Assembly (NCBI GenBank): GCA_030267565.1
Contig: BRXU01000003.1
Span: 3,862,001-3,926,000 of the forward strand
Length of the DNA stretch: 64,000 bases
Reading direction: 5' to 3'
Source: Pleodorina starrii
Lineage: Eukaryota; Chlorophyta; Chlorophyceae; Chlamydomonadales; Volvocaceae
Shown here: positions 22,884 through 35,400 of the stretch, piece after piece
Layout of the letters: each line of letters opens with the position of its first letter
How positions within the stretch are numbered: position 1 is the first letter of the stretch
The notes under the pieces: model-generated
Told to the model about the DNA's origin: nothing
Databases searched by the model: none
The model's input: the letters and a program-made list of their open reading frames with translations, nothing else
Made by a program: the position numbers and the translations under genes

Positions 22884-25800
22884 ATGAGGGCCACGCTCTA
22901 CCTAGCCGCGCTACTAGCTTTAGGCGTCGCTTGCTTAGTGGAAGCACAGACGGAATTTCTACCCCTGAGGAGTGCACGCGTACCGTTGAGGTAAGGACCT
23001 CACCGGCGTTGTTCATCGCAACCATCAAAGGGACGGGGTCATTCGATAAGCGCAACATTAGGAACGTCTGGTGATTCTGAAATGTTATTACGCTACCTAC
23101 TGAAAGCGCTTCGCAGCAAGGCCGCACAGACTGTAGACCTACCGCTTGCAAACCGCTTGCTATTGCTTAGCCGTAGCAATTTGCTCTACTGTAATCTTAG
23201 CGTACATTATATTCAAAATGTAAGCATGCATAGAAGAGCCCTGGCTCCGAATAAACCTGACAAACGCGTCGATATCGTCGAAGCTTTGCCTGAGCAGCTC
23301 AGACCTTCCCGGCGCCGAGCATGTCACGCCTCATGCTATAAGCGTGAAGCTTGTTGCGTCTGTCAAACGAACCGGAATGCCGGGGCAGTCGCACGACCGA
23401 CGGTCAGCTTCGCCACCATGCCTGGAACCTCGGGAGTTCCCTCCCTGGGGAGCCTGAGGCCGCCGAAAGCACACGACGGCATCCTCCTCACGCCAAATCA
23501 GCGCCACACTGCCTGTCCTATGCAAGCCTTTCGGCAAACCCTCCACCGCCTCCACCGGGGCGGACTGTGGACGGCGGGCGGTTGGAGCGGCTTGTCGGCA
23601 TCTGACAGAGGCTTCTGCCTGACTGCTGTCCTTCTCGGAGCTACTCTTTGGAGCCCCCCCTCGCTGGGGCTCGCGTCGCGCTGCGGGCGTCTGGTCGGAA
23701 GAGGGAGTGGGGCCCACCATGTCACCCACCTAGCCCGCAGCCTGTGGAGTGCGGGGCTGACTCAGCTTGGCCCGTTCAGCTCCCTCCCTACAGTGCGGAG
23801 CTGGGAGCCTGGGACTTGGGTAGTGGGCACGTGTGCGGATCCGATCACCTCCGCTCAAACCCCAGGATCTAACCAGCTGTTCGGCCCGGCCCTGCTCAGC
23901 CCAGCCCAGCCCCGTTCAACGGCAAACGGCACACACACCCAGCCCCCTTCAAATCCGCCAGCAAATGTCTCACCCTGCCCCACCCCGCCCCGCGCCGCCC
24001 TGCCCCGCCCCACGGTACCGCCCTCACCGCCTACGCCTGTAACCGCCACTGCTGCTCCCAAACACGCCCAACACACCCAACACGCCCTACACACCCCCGC
24101 ACTGCAGGACGCCCGCCAACCTCTTAGAACAGGCCAGCCTGTCCCCTAACCCCGACGGCAGCACCACGTACCTTCCGTACGATCAGGCCACCGCGGTCGC
24201 ACAGTCCACCCCGGGGGGCTCCGACCCCAGCGGGCGGCGCCTGCTGGTGGTGAGCTTCGATGCAGGTGCGACCCTGCCCGAGCGTGTGTGTGCGCTTGCG
24301 CTTGCACTTGCGCTTGCACTTGCACTTGCCCATGCGTGCGTGAGCCTCTGCGTGCGGTATCGTAACGCCGCCTAGCTGGCCCGATGGCGAGAGGGGTGGG
24401 GCCACCGGGGGGGGGGGGAAATGGGGCGGTGCGAAGGCCGAGGGCGCCACCCTGATGGGTGATAGTGTGCGTGAGCAGGTGGTGGAAGGGGGAATGGGAG
24501 GAGCACAGCAGGCCCCGCTTTCTCGACAGCCTGCCGCCCCGTGCATGGGGCCGACATTGTGTCGGGAAATGTACTTTGTTGCGCACGCCGCGCGCATGGC
24601 GCAAAAGGCAAGAGAAGGACCACATGTGCCTGATGTGCCTGATGTGCCTGATGTCTGATGTGTCGTGCCTGCGCTGGCCGGCCGCCAGGCGCTCTCCCAG
24701 AGACCGTCTGGTCGCTCCGAGACTCGCTGGTGGAGATGGGAGCGCAGGTGCTGGAGGTGCTCAGCGACACCTCGCTGCTCGTCTTCGGAAAGCCAGCGGA
24801 CGTGTTCACTGCGGCGAGCACGTACGGCGCGCTCCTCGTAAGTCTGTGGGAGGATCTGGTCGTTGGGTTCGTTGGGTTGTCGGTTGGTTGTGCTCTGTCG
24901 GTTGCAGCAGGCGCGAAGGCCCCGGTCATTCAAACCTGCGGGGGGGGGCGCCCCAGGTGCTGGGATTCGGGACGGAGTTCACGCCACGTGGGGGCGGCGC
25001 CGTGCGTCACAAGGCGGCGCGTTGCAAGCCCTGAGAAGATCCCAGTAAACTAAAACGCACTTTTGGACAGCTCGTGTGTTTGTGCATCGTCTGTCCTAGG
25101 ACTCGTGATCGTGTGCTGTCAGTCTGAGGGCACGAGTTCATGTCCCGGTTCGGTCTGTCTTGCAGGCCTCTTTCCAGCCGGAATACAAGGTCACTCCGGA
25201 GACGGAGACGTTGGTTCAGGAGAGCGAGGACATGATGCTGCGCCGCAGCCAGCGGCGGTCGCTGCTCGCGGGGGAGGAGTCCCTGGAGCCGCTGGAGGCG
25301 TTCGATGACGCCTTCCACACAGTCCAAACCTGGAAGTTGTACACAGCCGATAAGCCAGAGCCCTCTTCCGGGTCGCGGGGTGGCGCCGACGCGCGCGCAT
25401 CGCGGCGGCGAAGCGCCCAGGAGAGCATCCCCGGCCGAGGCGCCGGCGCCGGGCTTCGTCCGGACCAGTACGGCATCTCGGCGAGGCTGGTGCTTGGTCT
25501 CCAGCCGGGCGTGCTGCAGACGATTGCCAGTCAGTGGCCCAAGTCGTTGGGGTTCGTGCTGGGGTATGATTCGGAGGCGGAGGTGCCGGATCCCTGCTGG
25601 CCGCAAGTCGCAGACGACGCGCTGTACAGCTCCACCGCTCCGGAGCTGCACTTGTACATTTGCAAACAGGTGGGCTGTGGTTGTTTTGTTTGCTGTGCAG
25701 GAGGATCGGGGTGCGCTGTCCGCCCTGTTGCCTACACGGGGGGGGGGGTTCAGCGGCCGGCTTATACCGGCGGGGATGTAGGCTGGGAGATCACGGGAGG

Positions 25801-28800
25801 AGTTATGTCTCAGAGGCGCGCGCCCGAATGAGAGCGGCGAGGGGGAGGGCAAGCGACGCGCGTCCACAAAACAAGGGTGGGGACTGGGGAGGGAGCCACG
25901 GGGCTGTACTGCCGTCGTACTGCTCCGCTGGAGCGGACGGAAAAGCTGAAGAGGGAAAAGGCCCCAGCAGCAGCGGACTGTACAGCACGTGTTGAAGTGT
26001 ACAGTCCGCCACACGCATGAAGCCAAAGTCAGACTCTCTCTGAGAGGACGGGGGGCTCGTTGTTTGTACTGCAGGACTACCCGACTGCCGTACAATGGCT
26101 GTCGAGCATGCACATGACGACGCTGCTGGAGCCGATCGTGGCGGCGGAGCCGTACAACGCCATCGAGGGTTTGGTCGTACAGACGGGCAACCTGACGGCC
26201 ACCCAGTTCGCCAACCCCACCGCCGCCCTGCGGCCGTACTGGGCCGCTAACCTGTGGGGCCAGGGCATCGTGGTGGGCATCACGGACCAGGGCCTGGACA
26301 TGTCCCAGTGCTACTTTTTGGACAGCCAGTACCGCCCGGGCAGCCTGCGCTCGATGTTTGTGGGCAACCCGCCCCGCCTGTACCTGCCCAACCACCGCAA
26401 GGTCATCCAGTACGTCACCCCGGAGGCCACCGGTACGTGCCGTACTTCATGTACGACAGTACGGCATCACCGCACCGCACCACACGGTACCAGACTGCAC
26501 ACTGCAGTCCACATGGACGCCGCGGACCACAGCCCACTGCCACCGCAGTGGGCGAGCGCCTGACGCAGCACCTGGCGTATCTCATCACGGCGGCAGGGGA
26601 GGGGCGCCAGCGGCGTGGCCCACCTTTCTCACCTGTCGCAATTCCATTATCGTGACGTTTGCTGCTGGTGCTGCTGGTGCTGCTGCTGTAGGCGTGCGCT
26701 GGTTTGGTGGCGAGGACCAGAGCCACGGTACCCACGTGGCGGGCACCATCGCCGGCGCCATCCTGAACGCCACCGGCGGCTTGCGGATCGACGAAGGCAC
26801 GGGCGCGGCGCCGCTGGCGCGCATCAGCTTCTTCGGCACCTCGCCGCCGCAGGAGAACAAGTTCAAGGTGCCGCCGCCGCTCGATGACAAAGTCCTGTCG
26901 TACCACTACGCCGTGGGTGCCCGCATCAGTTCGGAGAGCTGGGGCCGCTCCAGCGCCCTGGGTGTAGCCTACCTCAGTACGTCGCGCCAGTTCGATGCCT
27001 TCGCCTGGCGCAACCCCGACTTCGTGTCCGTCATCGCAGCCGGCAACTTCGGTGCGGCGGGGAACAGGGAGATATGGAGCAGGGAGGGGGGGGGCGGCGC
27101 GGGAGGGGCGAAGCGGGAGCGAGACATCGGGGCGAGGAAATGGTTTTAATGTCTGTTGCGGTGTTGCGGTGTTGGTACCGTGCAGCGCGGTGGACCAGGA
27201 ACCAGGAACCAGGAGCCGGGAGCCGGGAGCCGGGAGCCGGGAGCCGGGAGCCGGGAGCCCCGCGCAGACCGTCCGCTACGCCCACAGCAAGACGGTTACG
27301 CTCTCCCGCAGTCGGTCGCACCCGGTCAGAGCCATCCTTGAACTGGTCCTCCTCTGTGCGCCCTGCAGGTCGCAACGGTATGACGTCCGTCACGGCGCCC
27401 GCCACGTCCAAGGTACGGCGTGCGCCAGGCGACGCTTGCTGCCGTACATGCTTGCTTGCCGCTAGATGCCCGCTAACCCTGTGCACTACCGCAAGAAAGC
27501 CAGAAAACAGGAGATCCCAGGCCTGATAACAAGCCTCTCCTGGTCGCGACTTATCCTTTCGCTCTTCGGTTGTTTTGGCTGTGCAGAACGGTATCGCGGT
27601 TGGAGCAACGGTCAACTACCCAACGAATACGGCCACCGGCGGCCTCAACAACATGTTCTTCCTGCGCTTCCGCGACGCCGCCGGGACGCGCCAGGATGCG
27701 GCGGTGAGTCGCCGACGAGTCCGCCAAGTCGCCTTCTGCGCTACTCCGCACACTTTGCGACCCACTTGGCGCTCGGGGCTTCCGGTCCCGCCCGCCCGCC
27801 GAACACGCGCGCGTCTGCGCACACACGCTACTACACACGCCCCTCCCCTCCCCTCCTCCCCCCAATAACAGTTCCGGAGGTTCAGCGGCGGTAGCAGCAT
27901 GATCAACAACGTCCGCAGTGACTCATTTTTTTATAAAGGAGCTTATCACTCCCTGACTCGCCACCCTGACCATTTCAGGCAATTTCACTTTACCCCTAGC
28001 CTGCCCCTTTGGACTGCCGTACTCTGGGCCCGTAAACCCCCAATCCCAATCCCTCTACCAACGTTTAAACAATCCTCCACTGCGGCTCCTCGTTCTGATC
28101 CCTGCTGTCCCCCCCGCCGCCCGCCCTTATGCTCCCGCTGTGCAGCTGTGGCCCCGCATGGGGTCCTCCGTAGATACCTGGAGGACCCTGCTGCTCAACC
28201 GGGAGCTCCCCGTGAGGCTGCCCTCGCCCGAGAGCGGCTGCTCCGCCCAGCCGGCCGGGACCTACGCCGGCTCCATCGTCATAGTGGACCTGAAGCAGCC
28301 CTGCGCCAACGCCACAGTCACCGCCAACATCGCCAACGCCGGCGCCGCCGCGGTGCTGTTCGTGGTGGCGGATGACGGCTTCATCGAGGGCCGCAAGCAG
28401 TGGAACCCCACCACCGCCATCACCTTCTCGCTGCTGTCACGGGTGAGTGTCTAGCTACGACATGTGTACGACGGTACGGCACGGCAGCTCGCGGATCTTC
28501 GTTTGTGCCTGGCCAGCAGCGCCTTTCGCTCCGTAGTGCCGTCTTCCGTGCTCTCTTTTGCCTGCCTGCCTGTTTGTCTGTCTGTCTGTTCGGAGCTCTG
28601 CTGTCGGGGGTGCTGTCGGGGGTACGAAACCTCCGCAGCCAGCTGAGAGGCTAGCTTGCGCTTGAGATCGTTGTCTCCTTAGCGTCTGGAGGATAAAATG
28701 CTCACACGTTCTCCCAACGGCTCCCTGACTGGACGCATCTTCAGGTCCAAGGCCTGCGTTACATCGCCGCCCTCAAGAACGCATCAAACAGCAACTTCGT

Positions 28801-29358
28801 GGCCACATACCTCGAATTCGTGAGTGTTGGCCGGGACGTGGAGGGGGGGGGTTGGGAGGGCGGTGCAGGCGTTGGCATGCGTGTAGGGCCCAATACCTAT
28901 CAATGGGGCCGTGCACTGACCGCCATGTCACCGCTACCCCGGATGCCTAGCGCAAATCGTGCCCGGACGTACATATGCGGACCGCTCGTAAGGCCCGCTC
29001 GTAAGGCCGCTCTTGAGCGAGCTCCCCCAGATGTGTCGTACGGCTTCGAGGGGTCTCGAGTACTCGAGAGCACCTATCGTGTACGGAACCCCCTCCCCCC
29101 GCCGTTAGTTACCTCATCGTCACTGTTTGCCGCCCCCTCCCCTTCCGCCCGTCTCCTCTGCCCTGATCTGATCTGCTCTGATTTGTGTTCCGCAGCCGAA
29201 TGTCAATCTGGGCATTGACAGCGTCGCGCCGTTCTCGGGCACGGGCCCGCTGTACGACGGCCGCATCAAGCCCGACATCGTCGCCCCGGGCACCAGTGTC
29301 ACCTCTGCCAGCGGCTCCCTCATGAACAATGACGCAACCGGTGGGTGTCGCGCTCTAA

Positions 29359-29405
<47 letters not shown>

Positions 29406-32400
29406 GTGGTTTTATGTCTCACACTGTATCTGTGAAGCATCGTGAGTGCTGAAGGCCCCCTGATTTGCTTAGCCTGCACGCTCATGCCCCCCAACTGCCC
29501 CCAACTGCCCTTCCCTCCCTCAACACACGCAGCCGACAGCTGCTTCAGCGACACGGTTCAAATGTCGGTAAGCGTTGTTCGGCTTCTTGGGGGGGGGGGC
29601 TTCCTTTTAGACTCCTCACAACAAAGGCCGCGCAAATGCTCCCGAATGGAAAGCCTGGTTGCGGCTCGGACCTCGGCGTTCTCTCACCGATGGCTTGGGG
29701 CTTGCCGTACCTACTTGTATCGATATCGTACAAGCACGCGGTACAACAATTTCGGCGCTCAACCCCCTCAAAATCCGTGTGTTGGCCCCCACCCACACCC
29801 CGCAGGGCACCTCCATGGCGACTCCGCTCGTGTCGGGCCACCTGGCCATCGTACGGCAGTACTTTCGCGACGGCTTCTACCCCGTCGGCGCCAACAGCGA
29901 CCCGGCATCCACGCCGTTCGAGCCGTCCGGAATGCTGCTCAAGGTGATGAGGTGCACCCGACGAGACGCGTGATGCAGTATGCAGCGCGACGCGACGCGA
30001 CGCGATGCGTGTCGTGTCATGAAGACGGGCGCGAGAATCAACGGAGGCAGGACGCGGCAGGCAGGCAGGCAGGCAGGAAGGCAGGCGGAAGCTTATGTTC
30101 CATCATGCCTCCGCGTTTCATCCGTTCCGCCGGCACCCTCTGGTTTCGCGACCGACATGAAAACCCGGCCTGATGAGCTCCCTCCCTGCCTCCCTCTCCC
30201 ACCTCCCACACAAATGTGTTCCACTCGCAGGCTGCTGCCATCACCAGTGCAAGGTCCCTTGCGGTGAGTACCCTAAGGCCCCTGGCGGCAGCGCCTGGTG
30301 GAGTGGCGGTGCTCCCTCCTGGCAGCGGCTAGCGGACGGCGGGCAGTGGGATGATAGGAAAGCGCCTGGGCGGTACCGGCGGAAGCCCGTACCTCCGCGC
30401 CGAGGCCCGAGCCAGAGGCCCCACCGGTGCCTACCGCATCCCGTACCAGCCGTATCTCTGCCTGGATGTACGTGATGTAGTACACACACACGCGCACGGC
30501 GGCTGACACGGCTGGAATATATGTTTGTGTATGCATGTGTCGATATATGTGTACACAGGGCGGGCTGGCGACCAACGTGGGGCGCGTCATGGGCGCGGCG
30601 CCCGACGGCTTCCAGGGCTGGGGTCGTCTTGACCTCAGCGGCGCGCTGCCGCTGCCGGGCCTGACCGACCCCAACTTCCGCATTGCGGTCGCGGACTTCG
30701 GCACCATCACCGACGGCGAGTTCGTGTTCCTGCGCGGCATCCGCGCCACCGGCACTGGGTGAGTGTTGAGGAAAGCAACCCGACCGAGAGGGAAATGAGC
30801 GGCCGGACGACAAAAACAAATGCCCAGTAGTGCGACGACAGGCGTTGCAACGGCCCGGATCATGCAGCACCCTCGAGGTGTCTGCAAACTTGTTGGACCC
30901 CCACCCCACCCCAACCTCCTCCGTGCTCCCACCCGCTGCCTCCCGCTCCGGCCTCGCAGGCCCATCGTCGCCACGCTCGTGTGGCACGACTTCCCGGGCA
31001 GTGGCATGACCACTCGCGACCTGATCAACGACCTGGACTTCGGCTGCCAGATCAACCCCAGGAACCTCTCCTCCACCGCCTTTGACCAGACCCGGCCGGG
31101 TGAGGCCAGCTGCCGCCTTTGAGCGGTTGGATGTGGGGACCTGCGTGTCCGTAGCGATGTCTTACACCTTTACCAAGGGGAGAGTGGAGTCGCCAAGGCC
31201 CTGTCGTTAGCCTGCGTGTGTGTGTTTCATGTATAGCTGAAGGGTCAAAACTTCGAATGCAAAACGCGAAACGCTAACACCCTTAAACCACCCTAAAACC
31301 CTAAAACCCAATATACGGTATACACATGTGCAGACAGCAGTAACAACGTGGAGCGCATCGAGTTGCCGCGGCTGGCAGCTCGCGACAACGTGACGTTTGT
31401 GGTGTACGGCAAGGCCATCCGCCACTCGCTGCTCACCTCACCCGACGCGGCGCTGCCGCAGCGCTGGTCGGTCATCGTGGCGGGGCACTTCACGGGCACC
31501 CTCAAGACGCTGTTCAACCCCGCGGTCGCGCGCCCTACCCGGCTGCAGGTGGGTTGCGTGCCGGCGTTGCACGCTACGACGGTCGTTGCGGCCGCTGGCT
31601 GTTGGTGCCCTCACCCGCGAGCCGCCCCATGCGTCCGGAGTCACCTACCGGTCTGCTGTCCGATTTCCTCACCACCCATCATGCGTCACTGCCCAGATGC
31701 AGCGGCACCACAAAACCAAACCAAACCGGCAAGCACCCTACAGAACTCGACCTTTGCTGGACACAGGACTACCACACATTGGGACTCAAAATTTCCAATC
31801 CTCACGGGATTCGAAGCCCCCTGGGCTGTCCCTCAAAGTGTGTGACCATTTCTCAACAACCACATCTGCACCACAGGACCGGCTGACTATCCAGCTGACC
31901 AACAACACCTGTGTCACGGTCTCCGGTGCGAATGTGATCATCAACGGTACGGCATCCGCCTGCAATACCAGCTCCGCCATCTTTAACTTCTTGGAGGAGC
32001 CGGCGGACGCCGCCGCACCGGGCGGCGGCTACCTGTACCGCATTCGCGAGATCGTGGGCGGCAGGTGCCTGTCGATTGCCAACAACGCCACCGGCGTGCG
32101 GCCCCTCCTCGTGACCTGCAACGCCACATCGGCCAGCCAGAAGTTTGCGGTGTACACCAACCCCTTCCTGGACGGCATCGGGTGAGGTCGTGCTCAGGGA
32201 TGTGCCCTTCATCCGCCTGTATATGAAGTTCCCGGGCTATGTTAACACGGTAATTGAGGTCCACACTGTTGACATCAATTGACCGCAAGTGCCGCAGCAC
32301 AGGTGTCACCGTCACCGTCGCCGCACCCACCCCCCAGACACACCCGCCCGCACACACCCACACCCGCGCACCCGCACACCCGCACCCACACACCCACCCA

Positions 32401-35400
32401 CACACACACACACGCGCGCGCTGACACTGCACCAATTACAACCATCACCACCACAACAACAACAACGACAACCACCACCACAACAACGATACGAGCTACA
32501 ACGCACTGCCTCGCAGGTCCGTCTTCCAGATCGTGCCGGCGACCATGACGGGTCCGCGCATTGACGACCGGCGCTGCCTGCGCGCCGTGGCGGGCACTTT
32601 GCAGCTGCAGGCCAACTGCAGCGATGACGACCTGCTCATGGCCTTCCGGCTCGTGCGCCCAGCCTCGGTGCCGCCCTCGCCGCCGCCGCCGGCGCCGGCG
32701 CCGCCGGTGCCCGTCCCGCAACCGCCGGTCGCGCAGCAGTGGTACCCCTTCCCCCTCACCTTCCGAGTCGACTTCTTCCCTATCGGCGGTAAGCACAGCA
32801 GCACAACGCAAACCTAAAACCTTCAGATGCGTCCGATCCCATGACCCGCTTCCTAGTTTGCCGTCCCTCCCTGCTGCTTGCTGCCGGCATGCTCCGATGA
32901 TGCCCCTCGACTAAATTCCCCTCCCCGGCGGCCTTTCGTTCGCCACCCCTTGCCTGCCAACCGAGCAGTGCCCGCCAACCCCTACGACTACGACTACGCC
33001 GATGCCAACAACCTCGCCGCCGTCACCTCCTACTCCAACCTCGACTTGAGCGTGTCCTGGACCTGGTCCAACGCCACCTTCCTTGTCGGTATCGACAACT
33101 ACCTGGGAATCGATGGCAGGGCCTCCGCCGCCGGCGCCGCGCACGGCGGCGACAACCTTTATTACGGCACCAACTTCGAGGAGGTGCACTGGCAGATGGG
33201 CTTCGTGCCACCACCCACCAGCTATAACGTCTGCGTCTCCTGGAGGACTGAACAGACGCAGACGAAGAACATCCTGGTCAGGTTGACGGTGTTCAAGGGC
33301 GACGCCGTGGCGTCGATTGCCAAGACGATCGATTCGAGTTTCACGGTGATGCCTGACGGCACCTGTACGGCAGCCTCCACGGGCTTCATCGGCAGCTACG
33401 ACTGGAACCAGCCGCCGGCGCCGGCGCCGCCGCCGCCGCCGCCGCCGCCGGTGCAGAACACCTACCCGCTGATGTTCCGAGCTGACTGGATGGCGGTTTC
33501 CGGCGTGACAGGTCCGTCCGTCCGTCCGTCTGTCTGTCCGTCTACCGGTATCTGTGTGTGTGATGTTTGTATATGTCAGCGACACGGTACGCCCCAGCCC
33601 CATTACCACAGCGCCAGAGCGCCAGAACGCGTGACACGTATGGACAGGGAAGCATCCGTATGTGCGGTGAAGTGCATGGTAGCCTATTCCCCATACGGGG
33701 TGCTCGCTGACATCTTGTCCCTCTTGATTCCTGCTGCTGAGGCTTCCCCGTTTGCCCGCCTGCTTTTCGCGGCCGCCTCGGTGCCGTCCACAACGCCCTC
33801 CTCCCCAACCCCTCAGGTCGCTCCAACGTCATCGTGGACCTAGATCTGGTGGTGGCTTGGAGGTCCGGGGGCAGCGGCTTCGAGCTTGGGTACGACGCCC
33901 CTGAGAACGGCGGCGGCCTGTACGGCGGCAACAACATCCCGGAGCTCACCAACTACGAGACGTCGTACTGGCCGATGGGTGCCATGCCGCCCCAGGCGAC
34001 GTACGACTTGTGCGTCCGTTGGTTCGACGACAAGCTGCCGCTGATGCAGATCACTGCGGCCGTGTTCCGCGGCAGCAGGCAGGTGGCCACATTCACTCGG
34101 ATGTGGGACACGACCTTCCCGCGGGCCGAGGTCTGCAACGCCAATGCCTTGGGCTACATGGGCAGCTACACGCTGGGACAGGAGCTGCTGCCGTCACCGT
34201 CACCGCCCGTACGGAGCCCGCCGCCGCCTTCGCCCCCACCGCCGCTTTCGCCCCCACCGCCGCCGCCGCCGCCGCCGCCCTCGCCGCCGCCGCCGCCGCC
34301 CTCGCCGCCGCCGCCGTCGCCCTCGTCGCCGCCGCCGCCGCCCTCGCCGCCGCCGCCGCCGCCCTCGCCGCCGCCGCCGCCGCCCTCGCCGCCGCCGCCG
34401 CCGCCCTCGCCGCCGCCGTCGCCGCCCTCGCCGCCGCCGCCGCCGCCCTCGCCGCCGCCGCCATTGCTCCGGCCGCCTCCTCCGCCGCAGCCCCCATCAC
34501 CGCGGCCACCGCCCCCGCCGCCCCCGCCGTCGCCTCCGCCGCCGCCCCCGCCTTCGCCTCCGCCGCCGCCCCCGCCGTCGCCTCCGCCGCCGCCCCCGCC
34601 GTCGCCGCCGCCGCCGCCCCCGCCGTCGCCTCCGCCGCCGCCCCCGCCGTCGCCTCCGCCGCCGCCCCCGCCTTCGCCTCCGCCGCCGCCCCCGCCTTCG
34701 CCTCCGCCGCCGCCCCCGCCTTCGCCTCCGCCGCCGCCCCCGCCTTCGCCGCCGCCCCCGCCCCCGCCTTCCGACCCCTCCTCCCGCTGCTCGGACACCA
34801 ACAACCTACCCACTCCGTCCACCCTGTTCAGCCTCTACTTCCGCACCATGTGGTCTGACAGTCAAGGTACGACCTTCGGGCAGCCGTACATACATTTGGA
34901 TAGCCGTACATACACACACGGCCACGCACTGTCTGCCCCCATGATGATGATAACGTCCCAAACCTCCACACACACACACACACACCAAATCTGTGCGCCC
35001 TGCAAGTGATTGGATGGCTGTATTTGATCACCATGCTGGCTGGTTGGCGGCGTGGCGCGTTTATGAATCATGCTTGTCTTGGGCGCCCAACTGTGGACCG
35101 TTCTCTGCCTACCTGGCCCTTTTCGTCCATGTGACCCGCACCCTTTGCGTTTGACATCTCCGACACAATCAGCAAGCGCGGCCTATTCTTCACTTATGTA
35201 CGGCGGCATGTGTTTGCCGCACCCGCCCTTGCAAACAAAGGTGCCGCCGGGAGCGCCTCGTACGACTGGGACATGGCCGTGTCCTGGACCGTCGGGCAGC
35301 AGACCTACGAAATCAACACCTTCGATCGCAATGTGGGCGGCGGCGCGCACGGCGGCGACAACGTCGTCCTCGCCAACAAGCCCAACGGAGAGGTGGGTCC

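Larger units (their letters stand above)
26075..31548 (+). other. S8 catalytic domain and C-terminal sandwich of protease copy 1
   Basis: Exons 5-17. The pro-region just before it carries AVQWLSSMHMTTLLEPI, a pattern typical of large subtilases in which a second pro-segment precedes the Asp motif. The domain ends with TLVWHDFPGSG, DLINDLDF and NNVERIELP, the usual beta-sandwich that follows the Ser motif in proprotein-processing-type subtilases. Confidence 0.85.

Noticed and set aside
23082..24149. A 355-codon plus frame
   Set aside because: It lies mainly in intron 1 of protease copy 1. Joining 22990 to 24108 restores an Arg codon and aligns with copy 2, so this frame is chance.
27877..27930. 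Possible small exon (RRFSGGSS) in protease copy 1
   Set aside because: There is an acceptor but no usable donor, and copy 2 joins the flanking exons directly in phase.
34010..34944. Long Ala-rich, Arg-rich and Gly-rich frames over the Pro tract
   Set aside because: They are the other frames of the PSPPPP repeat in exon 21.
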